63,793 bases of DNA, taken from the NCBI GenBank assembly GCA_014763545.1, contig JACXVD010000010.1, forward strand, positions 1-63,793, written 5' to 3'. The stretch's first letter is position 1; every line of letters begins with the position of its first letter. This document shows, piece by piece, positions 27,036-34,879 of this stretch. The translations under genes were made by a program, and so were the position numbers. Under the pieces are notes generated by a model. It made no database searches. It was not told the origin of the DNA and worked only from the letters and a program-made list of their open reading frames with translations. Source of the stretch: Sphingomonadales bacterium. Its GTDB lineage: Bacteria > Pseudomonadota > Alphaproteobacteria > Sphingomonadales > Sphingomonadaceae.

Positions 27036-28160
27036 TCAGTGGACGCCGATCGTATCCGCCTGGCTATCCCGATCGTTGAGCACGGTGCCGCCGTTGCGGA
27101 TCGCACCTTGCAGCAGCAGGCCCGCGAAATGCGGGGTGGCCATCGAGGTGCCGCTGAGCGTGGCATAGCTGTCGCCCTTGTAGGTCGAATAGATGCTCAC
27201 GCCCGGTTCGGCATAGTCGACCGGCGGATTGCCGTAGTTCGAGAAGCTGGCGAAAGTATCGCCCTGGGCGAAGGCCGAAATCGTATAGACATTCGGGCCA
27301 TTGGCGCGGGCAGGCGAATGGTTGTTGGCATCGTCGGTTTCGTTGCCCGCAGCCAGTGCGAAGCGCACGCCGGTGGCGGCCGCATTGACCACTGCCGCAT
27401 CGAGCGTGGTGCTGACCCCGCCGCCCAGCGACATGTTGGCGACATCGCCCGGCGAACCATTGGCGGCGACATAGTCGATGCCCGCGATCACGCCCGAGGT
27501 CGAACCCGAACCGCGACGGTCGAGCACGCGCACGGCAACCACCGGAGCGCCCGGGGCCACGCCGATCACGCCGATGCTGTTGTCGATCGCAGCAATCGTG
27601 CCGGCGACGTGCGTGCCATGGCCGTTTTCATCGTCCGGGCTGCGACCGGTGAAGAAGGTGCTGCGGCCCACATCGACGTTGAGGTCGGGGTGCGACAGGT
27701 CGATCCCGCTGTCGATGATCCAGGCAGTGGCGAAATTGCCCGCCCCGCCGCCGTTCACACGCGTGATACCCCACGGGGTCGTCTGCGCCGGTGAGGTGCC
27801 ACCGCCGCCGGTACCCGGCTTGGCCTTGGCATCGACGGTGCCGATCGCCTGCACTTCCTGATCCTGTTCGCAATAGGCGATGTTGGGGTTCTTGGCCTGC
27901 ATGTTGGCCACGCCCTGCGCCGAAATGGTCGCTGCAAAGCCGCGGATCGCGGTGGTATAGACGTGCTTCACCGAGCCGCCTTCGGCCTTGACGGCAGCAT
28001 CCGCATTGCCGCGGACGGCGGCCTTGCCGACCTGGCTCGCCTTGAACACGCAGATATAGCTGTTGGGAATTTTCTGCGCGGTGGCGGGGGTCGCCATGGC
28101 AACGCCCGCAAGGGCAACGGCACCGCCTGCAAGCAGGCTACGGATAAGCTTGGAATTCAT
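27036..28160 (-). CDS. Exported S8 (subtilisin-like) serine peptidase with propeptide
   Basis: A 374-residue subtilase. A signal peptide (MNSKLIRSLLAGGAVALAGVAMATPATAQ) precedes an I9-type propeptide (about 30-105, YICVFKASQ...CEQDQEV), a glycine-rich linker (KPGTGGGG) and the catalytic domain. The triad is D150 (WIIDSGID), H181 (NGHGTHVAGT) and S339 (SGTSMATPHFAG), with oxyanion N273 (AAGNE). It should be secreted to the periplasm or outside and self-activated. The gene is alone, with matching GC-rich hairpins on both sides. The ribosome-binding site GGGAGGGA precedes the ATG. Confidence 0.95.
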   Translation of the reverse strand: MNSKLIRSLLAGGAVALAGVAMATPATAQKIPNSYICVFKASQVGKAAVRGNADAAVKAEGGSVKHVYTTAIRGFAATISAQGVANMQAKNPNIAYCEQDQEVQAIGTVDAKAKPGTGGGGTSPAQTTPWGITRVNGGGAGNFATAWIIDSGIDLSHPDLNVDVGRSTFFTGRSPDDENGHGTHVAGTIAAIDNSIGVIGVAPGAPVVAVRVLDRRGSGSTSGVIAGIDYVAANGSPGDVANMSLGGGVSTTLDAAVVNAAATGVRFALAAGNETDDANNHSPARANGPNVYTISAFAQGDTFASFSNYGNPPVDYAEPGVSIYSTYKGDSYATLSGTSMATPHFAGLLLQGAIRNGGTVLNDRDSQADTIGVH

Positions 28161-28511
28161 CTACAGTCCCTCCCGTGATCAGGAAATCGCAGACTGCCAA
28201 GGCGAAAGGGAATTTCAAGGCGCAATTGATACAAATCCGGTCTTAACCACAAAGATGGCTGGCACCGTTGCAAAATTTCAACGCCGCGGAAGGAAACGGG
28301 GCCGCGCGGCCTGTACCGCGCGGCCCCAGCCACGTCCGGCTTCGCGACCCGAAGGACCGGTATGGCTGTCCTGGACCGGCCCGCCAAGGAGGAATGGGGG
28401 AGGATAGGCAGATCCAGGACACCAGTGACCCGCTGCGAACCAAAATTCGGCAAGCGAGTCGACGTGGAACCTGCTTATTAGCAGTTGCTAATTAACGCAA
28501 GCTGAGTCCGC
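28161..28511. other. 351-bp intergenic region
   Basis: No credible gene is present. It holds the promoter side of the subtilase gene, a perfect 12-bp GC hairpin at 28298-28327, and an AT-rich palindrome ATTAGCA-GT-TGCTAAT at 28477-28492 just downstream of the cytochrome stop. The palindrome could be a weak terminator or an operator; I cannot decide. Confidence 0.6.
28298..28327. repeat. Perfect GC hairpin, second copy of the stem that ends the subtilase gene
   Basis: Arms GGGGCCGCGCGG and CCGCGCGGCCCC (12 bp, perfect) enclose CCTGTA. The left arm is identical to that of the terminator at 26987, so the subtilase gene is framed by two hairpins with the same stem. No T-run follows on either strand, so terminator function is doubtful. 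Confidence 0.7.
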
Positions 28512-29522
28512 TCAATCCCGCATGCCACTTATCCACCGCGAGACCACATCCACCCCGTCGCGGTCCACCGACTGCTTGCCCAGTTCGGGCATGGCCACGC
28601 CGGGTTCGGGGCTGGACATACGAAAGACCAGGATCGACTGCCCCGGATCGCCGGGCACGATGTCATAGGTGAGATCGCCCGCCCCGCGACCGGCGGCCAC
28701 CGGATGTTTCATGATCCCGATTGCCTGCGGGTCATGCTGTTCCCAGCGCAGGTCGAGCCCGGAATTGGAGGCGGTCGCGCCGGGGCGGTGGCAATGCGCG
28801 CAATTCGCCTCGAGATAGGCGCGTGCAGCCAGATCGGGCGCAACCTTGGCCCGATCTTCCCACAGCGGCAATGGCGTGACCCCATCGGGCATGCGGTCGA
28901 GATGCCCCGCCTTGTTGAAGGAGGCCAGCCATTCGGGCGCCAGATTGCGCGCCTTGGGGCCGATCGGCGTCACCACCCCGTCCAGCCCATGGCATTCCTT
29001 GCACTGGTTCTTGTTGGGCACGCGGTAGCTGATCTGTTCACCGGCGGGCGTCGTAACCGGCACCCGCGCGCCAGCCACGGCGAGGGTCGCCTCGGTCTGT
29101 TCCGCGTTCCACAGATAGGGCAGCGCAATCCACCCGTCTGCGCGGTGGAGCAGCACCCGCGTTTCCACCAGCCGCCGGTCGCTCCCCTCGCCAAAGGCGA
29201 AGGTCTTGACCAGCGCGCTGCCGACCGGGAACTGCAGCAGCCCCTCCCCATCCGCCTTCGCCTGCATCCCCGCAGGGACGTAGACGAAGCGCAGTTTTTC
29301 CGCTCCGTCGGACCACAAGGGCGTATTGAGGCGATAGGGGACCACGCCCTTGACGGGCAATTGCCGCGCCGCATCGGTGAAGAAGCCATAGTCCGACAGC
29401 TTGCGCGGCATGCCGTCGTCCACCACCGCGCTGTCGTTCACCCGCATGTCCACAGGTCGCGCGGCGATGGCGCCGGCGGCGCTGGCCAGCGCCAGCGCAA
29501 GGATGGCGTGGGCAAATTTCAT
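28512..29522 (-). CDS. SO_2930-family diheme c-type cytochrome
   Basis: A 336-residue exported protein with a short signal peptide (MKFAHAILALALASAAGAIA). Two haem-binding motifs are visible: CKECH at residues 174-178 and CAHCH at 241-245. The long N-terminal region (LSDYGFFTDAARQLPVKGVVPYRLNTPLWSDGA) is typical of the SO_2930 family, which is usually paired with the parallel beta-helix protein found here directly upstream, with a 4-nt overlap (ATGA). It acts in the periplasm; its redox partner and substrate are unknown. Confidence 0.9.
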   Translation of the reverse strand: MKFAHAILALALASAAGAIAARPVDMRVNDSAVVDDGMPRKLSDYGFFTDAARQLPVKGVVPYRLNTPLWSDGAEKLRFVYVPAGMQAKADGEGLLQFPVGSALVKTFAFGEGSDRRLVETRVLLHRADGWIALPYLWNAEQTEATLAVAGARVPVTTPAGEQISYRVPNKNQCKECHGLDGVVTPIGPKARNLAPEWLASFNKAGHLDRMPDGVTPLPLWEDRAKVAPDLAARAYLEANCAHCHRPGATASNSGLDLRWEQHDPQAIGIMKHPVAAGRGAGDLTYDIVPGDPGQSILVFRMSSPEPGVAMPELGKQSVDRDGVDVVSRWISGMRD

Positions 29523-30721
29523 CGGATGCGTGCGTCGAGTTCCGCCGGGGCGCCGATACCGCTCTCGTCGAACTTACCCTCGGGCGCAGGCGCCTGCAGC
29601 GGACCGGGCCGTGCCGATTCAACGCCCTGGCCCTGCGCTGTGAGGTTGAGCGTCCAGCCCGGCACCCCCTCTGCCAGGGCAAGCGCCGGTGTGTTGCCAT
29701 CGTGCAGCCCGTCCCACAGCACCGGCGGCAAGCTACCGCCGAACGCTGCCAGCAAGGCCTCCTTGCCGCCGATCTGCGGATCGTAACCACCGCGTTCGAA
29801 GTGATTGTGGCCCACGGTGACATAGCGCGGATAGGGGTTGTAACGCTTGTCGTCGAAGCTCTTGAGATAGGCGACGACCATCACCTGCGCCGTCGGGTTG
29901 CCGACCAGCCAGTTGTGCGCGACCAGCACATGGTCGTTGGCCATCACCAGCACCCCGGTGCCGCGCCGCACGCTGGCGACGATATTGCCCGGAGGCGCGA
30001 AATTCGGCGTATCGTTGGCGACCACCAGATTGCCGCGCACGATCACATTGCCCCCGCCTTCGACCGGCAGGTTCGGCAGGTCGAACACCAGGATCCCGCC
30101 GGTGTTGCGCGTGGCGAGATTGTTCTCGACCAGCGCATCGCGGCTGTTCTCGATCTCGATCCCGGCGACATTGGCTTCGGCGATGGAATTGCGGATGGTG
30201 ATCTTGCGGCTTTGCCCGACGTAGATCCCTGCATCCGACGCGCCCGACACCTGCACCCCGTCGATCAGCACATTGCTGCTTTCGACCGGGTAGATGCCAT
30301 AGGCGCCGTTGGTCGCCTTCGGCCCTGCGGTCCAGCGCACGCGGACGCGGTAATAGACGATATCGTCCGCCCCCTTGGACTTGATCCCGTCGCCGCGCGG
30401 ATTTTCGACCGCAAAGTCGCGCAGGGTCACCCCATCGCTGGTGACGAGCAGCCCCTCGCCAGCATCCTTCTGCCCGGTGAAGTCCAGCACCGTCTCGTCC
30501 ATCCCCGCACCGCGCAGGGTGACCCGGTCGACATCGAGGCTGAGGCCATCGTCCAGCGCGAAGCGGCCTGCACCGAGCACCACCTCATCGCCCGGCTGGG
30601 CGAGGATCAGCGCTTCCTGCAGGCGTTGCTGGGCATCCGCTCCTGCATCGACGGTGATGGTCTCTGCCCAGGCAGGCGCCGCCAGCGCCAGCGCAGCGGT
30701 ACCGATCAGAAATCGCATCAT
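29519..30721 (-). CDS. Exported parallel beta-helix domain protein
   Basis: A 400-residue secreted protein with signal peptide MMRFLIGTAALALAAPAWAE. From ITVDAGADAQQRLQEALILAQPGDEVVLGAG onward it shows the repeating beta-helix pattern (GVTLRDFAVENPRGDGIKSKG, IEIENSRDALVENNLATRNTGGILVFDLPNLP) of carbohydrate-binding or lyase-like proteins. It is the standard partner of the SO_2930-type diheme cytochrome and shares a 4-nt overlap with it. Two adjacent ATG codons exist; AGGGAGAGG favours the first (30721). No lyase catalytic residues can be assigned. Confidence 0.88.
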   Translation of the reverse strand: MMRFLIGTAALALAAPAWAETITVDAGADAQQRLQEALILAQPGDEVVLGAGRFALDDGLSLDVDRVTLRGAGMDETVLDFTGQKDAGEGLLVTSDGVTLRDFAVENPRGDGIKSKGADDIVYYRVRVRWTAGPKATNGAYGIYPVESSNVLIDGVQVSGASDAGIYVGQSRKITIRNSIAEANVAGIEIENSRDALVENNLATRNTGGILVFDLPNLPVEGGGNVIVRGNLVVANDTPNFAPPGNIVASVRRGTGVLVMANDHVLVAHNWLVGNPTAQVMVVAYLKSFDDKRYNPYPRYVTVGHNHFERGGYDPQIGGKEALLAAFGGSLPPVLWDGLHDGNTPALALAEGVPGWTLNLTAQGQGVESARPGPLQAPAPEGKFDESGIGAPAELDARIR

Positions 30722-30785
30722 AATCCTCTCCCTCTGGGTGGGCATAGTGCCGCGTGCCCGAGGGAATGCAAGCGTCTCGCGGATT

Positions 30786-31127
30786 CTATCCGATACCGGC
30801 GGCGCAAAGCCCCGCGCTGGTGGTGACGACCGCTACGGTTTCCGTGTCGGTCCCGCGGCGCAGACGCTTGATCGTTTCGCCGATGCCGCCAGGTTGTTCG
30901 GACTCGCCCGCCAGCGGAGCCATCGCCCGGTGCAATTTGTAGAGCTGCCAGAGCGACAGCCGCTTGACCATGCGGCCAGCCATGCAGTCTGCCCGCTGGT
31001 CCGACATGCCGCCTTCGACCAGCGCCGCATGCACCCGATAGCGGATCAGTGGATCGGCGAGGCCAGTCGGCACCGCCACAGCGGCGAGGATCGCCAAAGC
31101 GGCAAGCGCCGCCAGCAGTTTTCGCAT
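30786..31127 (-). CDS. Small exported protein of unknown function downstream of pntB
   Basis: A 113-residue product with signal peptide MRKLLAALAALAILAAVAVP and a mature region with two cysteine positions (RADCMAGRMVKRL and SAGLCAAGIG). The segment LVEGGMSDQRADCMAGRM resembles short conserved motifs in alphaproteobacterial periplasmic proteins but I cannot name a family. The ATG shares one base with the pntB stop (TGATG), so it is the last gene of the transhydrogenase operon. Confidence 0.72.
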   Translation of the reverse strand: MRKLLAALAALAILAAVAVPTGLADPLIRYRVHAALVEGGMSDQRADCMAGRMVKRLSLWQLYKLHRAMAPLAGESEQPGGIGETIKRLRRGTDTETVAVVTTSAGLCAAGIG

Positions 31128-32605
31128 CAATCGAGAGCCTTGACGATTTCTTCGACCATCTTCTTCGCATCGGCCAGCAGCATCATCGTCTGGTCCATGT
31201 AGAAGACGTCGTTGTCGACTCCGGCATAACCCACGCCGCCCATGCTGCGCTTGATGAAGAACACCTGCTTGGCCTTGTCCACGTCGAACACCGGCATGCC
31301 GTAGATCGGGCTCGACTTGTCGGTCTTCGCCGCCGGGTTCACGACGTCGTTCGCACCGATGATGAAGGCCACGTCGCACTGGGCGAATTCGGAATTGATG
31401 TCCTCCAGCTCGAACACCTTGTCATAGGAAACCTGCGCTTCGGCGAGCAGCACGTTCATGTGCCCGGGCATGCGCCCGGCGACCGGGTGGATGGCGAATT
31501 TCACCTCGACACCCTTTTCCTCGAGGATGTCGGTCATTTCGCGCAGCGCGTGCTGGGCCTGCGCCACAGCCATGCCGTAGCCTGGAATGACGATGACCTT
31601 TTCCGCCTGTTCGAGCATGAAGGCAGCATCTGCGGCGCTGCCCGTCTTGTAGGGGCGCTGTTCGCGTGCTTCGCCGCCACCGGCCCCTGCTTCCGCGCCG
31701 AAGCCGCCCGCGATCACGCTGATGAAACTGCGGTTCATCGCGCGGCACATGATGTAGCTGAGGATTGCACCCGACGACCCGACCAGCGCGCCGGTGATGA
31801 TCATCGCGGTGTTGTGCAGCGTGAAGCCCATCGCCGCTGCCGCCCAGCCGGAGTAGCTGTTGAGCATCGAGACGACCACCGGCATGTCCGCCCCGCCGAT
31901 CGGGATGATCAGCAGGAAGCCGATGACGAAGGCCAGTGCCGTCACCGTCGCGATCACCCACAGGCTCTGGTCCTGTGTGAAATACACGGTCAGCCCAAGG
32001 ATTGCCGCCAGCGTACCCAGATTGATGACATGGCGCAGCGGCAGGATGATCGGCGCGCCGCTCATCTTGCCCGCGAGCTTGAGGAAGGCGATGACCGAGC
32101 CGCTGAACGTGATCGCGCCGATGGCGATGCCGAGCCCCATTTCGACCCGGCTCTGAGGCTCGATGATGCCGCCGGTGGCGATGCCAAATGCATCCGGATT
32201 GAGATAGGCCGCGAGACCGACCAGCACCGCCGCCATGCCGACGAGGCTATGGAATGCCGCGACCAGCTGCGGCATGTCGGTCATCTGGATGCGCTTGGCG
32301 GTGACCCAGCCGATCAAGCCGCCGATGGCGATGGCAGCGAGGATTTCGCCGAAGGAGGCGAAGTCAGGCAGAAATATGAATGATCCGTCCGGAAAATTCG
32401 GACCCGGCGGAACCTTTTCCTCACGCACCATCGGAAAATGCACCACCAGCGTCGTCACCACCGCGATCACCATGCCGATGATGCCGTAGCGATTGCCTGC
32501 GCGGCTGGAGGCCGGACTCGAGAGACCACGCAGGGCGAGGATGAACAGCACGCCGCTCGCAAGGTACGCGAGCATGGCCCACGAAGGAGTCGTGATGTGT
32601 TCCAT
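31127..32605 (-). CDS. pntB: NAD(P) transhydrogenase subunit beta
   Basis: PntB is the membrane and NADP(H)-binding subunit of the proton-translocating transhydrogenase, which uses proton-motive force to reduce NADP+ with NADH. The 492-residue protein has about nine hydrophobic segments in the first 290 residues, then the dIII NADP domain: VIVIPGYGMAVAQAQHALREM, PVAGRMPGHMNVLLAEA, DVAFIIGANDVVNPAAKTD and IKRSMGGVGYAGVDN. The ATG overlaps the pntAB stop by one base. Confidence 0.96.
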   Translation of the reverse strand: MEHITTPSWAMLAYLASGVLFILALRGLSSPASSRAGNRYGIIGMVIAVVTTLVVHFPMVREEKVPPGPNFPDGSFIFLPDFASFGEILAAIAIGGLIGWVTAKRIQMTDMPQLVAAFHSLVGMAAVLVGLAAYLNPDAFGIATGGIIEPQSRVEMGLGIAIGAITFSGSVIAFLKLAGKMSGAPIILPLRHVINLGTLAAILGLTVYFTQDQSLWVIATVTALAFVIGFLLIIPIGGADMPVVVSMLNSYSGWAAAAMGFTLHNTAMIITGALVGSSGAILSYIMCRAMNRSFISVIAGGFGAEAGAGGGEAREQRPYKTGSAADAAFMLEQAEKVIVIPGYGMAVAQAQHALREMTDILEEKGVEVKFAIHPVAGRMPGHMNVLLAEAQVSYDKVFELEDINSEFAQCDVAFIIGANDVVNPAAKTDKSSPIYGMPVFDVDKAKQVFFIKRSMGGVGYAGVDNDVFYMDQTMMLLADAKKMVEEIVKALD

Positions 32606-32889
32606 CACTTCTTCTCCTTCTTCTTGTACATCGCCAGCATGCGCGCGGTGACGGCAAAGCCGCCGAAGATGTTCACGCTGGCGAGCGCCACCGCGATCAG
32701 CCCCAGCCACTTGGACCCCATGCTGCCCGCAGCCGCACTGGCGATCAGCGCGCCGACGATAATCACGGACGAGATCGCATTGGTCACCGCCATCAGCGGC
32801 GTATGCAGCGCCGGGGTGACCGACCAGACGACGTAATAGCCCACGAAACAGGCCATCACGAAGATCGACAGGATCGAGATGAAGTCCAC
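32605..32889 (-). CDS. pntAB: NAD(P) transhydrogenase subunit alpha, membrane part
   Basis: This 94-residue membrane subunit corresponds to the C-terminal membrane domain of enterobacterial PntA, split off as in most alphaproteobacteria. Three hydrophobic segments are visible: ISILSIFVMACFVGYYVVWSV, LMAVTNAISSVIIVGALIAS and WLGLIAVALASVNIFGGFAV. It starts with GTG at 32889 behind GGGGGAT, and its stop shares a base with pntB. The longer frame to 33384 is a shadow of the neighbouring gene. Confidence 0.93.
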   Translation of the reverse strand: MDFISILSIFVMACFVGYYVVWSVTPALHTPLMAVTNAISSVIIVGALIASAAAGSMGSKWLGLIAVALASVNIFGGFAVTARMLAMYKKKEKK

Positions 32890-32900
32890 TGTATCCCCCG

Positions 32901-33461
32901 TTATGCCGCCGCGGCGCGCGCGAAATGCGCCGCCAACTGGTCCAATGCCATTGCGAATGCCGCCATCGCGGCCGGTTCGCGGTCCGCCACGACCGACCAG
33001 CTGCCGCCCGATAGCGCTGCCGCGCCGGACAGCATCAGATTGTCCGGGTGGCCGAAATCCTCGATCGCCAGCCCTTGCGGGTCGGCATCGGCGTTCGCGT
33101 CGAGTCCCAGCGCGGTGCGCGTACGCAGCGCCGCGTCGCGCTCGCACGACGAATAGGCGAACACCGGTTTGCCCATGGCCGCGAAAAAGCCGATTTCGAA
33201 CGCCGTGCCGACATCGGCATGAATTCCGCGAAACGGCGTGCAATTGGCCAGGATCGCATCGGCCGTGCGCATCAGCTCCATATTCGCCTGCGCGATGGCC
33301 ACGCCATCCCCATGCGCGCCGCTCGCACTCGGGCTGGCGTCGACGTCCATCGGGAACAGCCCGGTAATCCCGCGCGACCGGCACGCGTCGATCTTGGCAC
33401 GCGCCACCGCGCGCGCGTCGGGCAGGAATACGTCCGGCCCGGCGAGATACACGCGAGTCAC
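32901..33461 (-). CDS. Nucleoside 2-deoxyribosyltransferase-like protein inside the pnt operon
   Basis: The 186-residue protein matches the PF05014 superfamily: VYLAGPDVFLPDA at the N-terminus, then NCTPFRGIHADVGTAFEIGFFAAMGKPVFAYS, which holds the conserved Asp and the catalytic Glu of N-glycosidic-bond enzymes. Members transfer deoxyribose between bases or hydrolyse nucleotide glycosidic bonds. The GTG start overlaps the pntAA stop (GTGA), and pntAB begins 11 nt after its end, so it sits between two subunit genes of one enzyme. A role in NAD(P) or nucleotide turnover is inference from position. Confidence 0.85.
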   Translation of the reverse strand: MTRVYLAGPDVFLPDARAVARAKIDACRSRGITGLFPMDVDASPSASGAHGDGVAIAQANMELMRTADAILANCTPFRGIHADVGTAFEIGFFAAMGKPVFAYSSCERDAALRTRTALGLDANADADPQGLAIEDFGHPDNLMLSGAAALSGGSWSVVADREPAAMAAFAMALDQLAAHFARAAAA

Positions 33462-34579
33462 CCCAGCAGCCGCGGGTTGACGACTTTGCCGCCCTGGGTC
33501 AGCCGCACGGCATTGCCGATTTCCTCGTCGAGGACCGGCTTGCCAGCTTCCTTGTCCCAGAAGGCGGAGAGGAAATTGTAGTGGTTGCGCGCGAACAGCG
33601 CGGATGCGTCCGCCGCGAGATGCGCCGGTGTGTTCGAATAACCGACGATCTTCACGCCGTGTTTCTCGACCACCTGGTCCGGCTGGCTGCCTTCGACATT
33701 GCCGCCCTGGGCCACTGCCAGATCGAAGATCACGCTGCCTTCGCGCATGGAGGCAATCTGCGCATCGCTGATCAGGCGCGGCGCGGCACGGCCCGGGATA
33801 AGCGCCGTGGTGATGACGATGTCCTGCTTGGCGATATGGCCGGAAACCAGCTCGGCCTGCGCCTTCTGGTACTCCTCGCTCATTTCGGTGGCATAGCCGC
33901 CCGCGCCCTCGCCCTCGATCCCCGCGACGCTCTCGACGAAGATCGGCTTCGCGCCGAGCGACTGGATCTGTTCCTTGGTCGCGCTGCGCACATCGGTGGC
34001 GGAAACCTGCGCGCCCAACCGCCGCGCGGTGGCGATGGCCTGCAACCCGGCAACGCCCACGCCCATCACGAAGACCTTGGCCGCCGAGATCGTGCCCGCA
34101 GCCGTCATCATCATCGGGAAGGCGCGGCCATAGACATCGGCCGCATGGATCACCGCCTTGTAGCCAGCAAGGTTCGACTGGCTGGAGAGCACATCCATGC
34201 TTTGCGCACGCGTGATGCGCGGCATGAATTCCATCGCCAACGCTTCCAGACCGGCCTGGGCATAGGCATCGACCCGCTCGCGCTGAACGAAGGGATCGAA
34301 GCTGGCCGCAACCCACGCGCCGGGCTTCGCACCGGCGAGCAGCGCCACATCGGGTGCCTGCACGCCGAGCACGATATCCGCATCCTTCACCGCAGCGTCG
34401 GCGGTGCCCACTTCGGCCCCTGCATCGCTGTATGCAGCGTCGCTGATCGCGGCGCTGGCGCCAGCGCCGGATTCCACCGCAACGGTGGCGCCCAGCGCGA
34501 TGAATTTCTTCACCGTTTCCGGCGATGCGGCGACACGCGTCTCACCGGGCGCGCGCTCTTTCAGGATCGCGATGCGCAC
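33458..34579 (-). CDS. pntAA: NAD(P) transhydrogenase subunit alpha, NAD(H)-binding part
   Basis: The 373-residue soluble dI subunit binds NAD(H). It is related to alanine dehydrogenase: ILKERAPGETRVAASPETVKK begins the protein, QAPDVALLAGAKPG and MEFMPRITRAQSMDVLSSQ follow, and KVFVMGVGVAGLQAIATARRLGAQVSATDVR is the dinucleotide fold, then VVITTALIPGRAAPRLI. The start is a GTG at 34579; the frame open to 34789 covers the next gene on the same strand in another frame. It is the first catalytic gene of the operon. Confidence 0.95.
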   Translation of the reverse strand: MRIAILKERAPGETRVAASPETVKKFIALGATVAVESGAGASAAISDAAYSDAGAEVGTADAAVKDADIVLGVQAPDVALLAGAKPGAWVAASFDPFVQRERVDAYAQAGLEALAMEFMPRITRAQSMDVLSSQSNLAGYKAVIHAADVYGRAFPMMMTAAGTISAAKVFVMGVGVAGLQAIATARRLGAQVSATDVRSATKEQIQSLGAKPIFVESVAGIEGEGAGGYATEMSEEYQKAQAELVSGHIAKQDIVITTALIPGRAAPRLISDAQIASMREGSVIFDLAVAQGGNVEGSQPDQVVEKHGVKIVGYSNTPAHLAADASALFARNHYNFLSAFWDKEAGKPVLDEEIGNAVRLTQGGKVVNPRLLG

Positions 34580-34593
34580 TGGCGATGGGCCGC

Positions 34594-34719
34594 TCAGCTG
34601 GCGATCAGGAAAACGACGAATGCGGTGATAAGTGCGATCGCCGGAACCGACCACTTGAGCAGGGCGATGAAGCCTTCGTAGGTCTTTTCCGCCGCCTTCA
34701 TGTCGTTTGCCGAAGCCAT
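34594..34719 (-). CDS. aa3-type cytochrome c oxidase subunit IV-like small membrane protein
   Basis: A 41-residue protein, MASANDMKAAEKTYEGFIAL, ending in one membrane helix (LLKWSVPAIALITAFVVFLIAS). It matches the short bacterial aa3-type oxidase subunit IV family: a soluble N-terminus with an EKTYEGF motif followed by a single helix. It ends 14 nt before pntAA, the usual place for this gene in related alphaproteobacteria. Whether it associates with the oxidase or with transhydrogenase is not known from the sequence. Confidence 0.85.
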   Translation of the reverse strand: MASANDMKAAEKTYEGFIALLKWSVPAIALITAFVVFLIAS

Positions 34720-34813
34720 TTTCGTGATTCCCCGTCTCTATGTTGGTCCGTTGTGCACGGCATCTATCGCCACCCTGCCAGCCGGACAAGCCTCGCGCAA
34801 CTTGTGCTTAGGC

Positions 34814-34829
34814 TTAACACCGCCTTTAC
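34814..34829 (+). promoter_or_regulatory. CtrA-like box between the pnt operon and the sigma-54-type activator
   Basis: TTAACACCGCCTTTAC fits TTAA-N7-TTAAC with one mismatch (TTTAC), and is flanked by C and C exactly as the box at 15133. It lies 50-65 bp before the activator start at 34880 and about 95 bp before the oxidase subunit gene on the other strand. Confidence 0.35.
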
Positions 34830-34879
34830 CCGCGCCCGTTATGGCGGCTGTTCGTATCACTACGGGACAGTCGGGGACC

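Noticed and set aside
28477-28492. AT-rich palindrome as a terminator for the cytochrome operon
   Set aside because: It has 7-bp arms but no T-run on the relevant strand, so terminator activity was not called. It is mentioned only in the intergenic entry.
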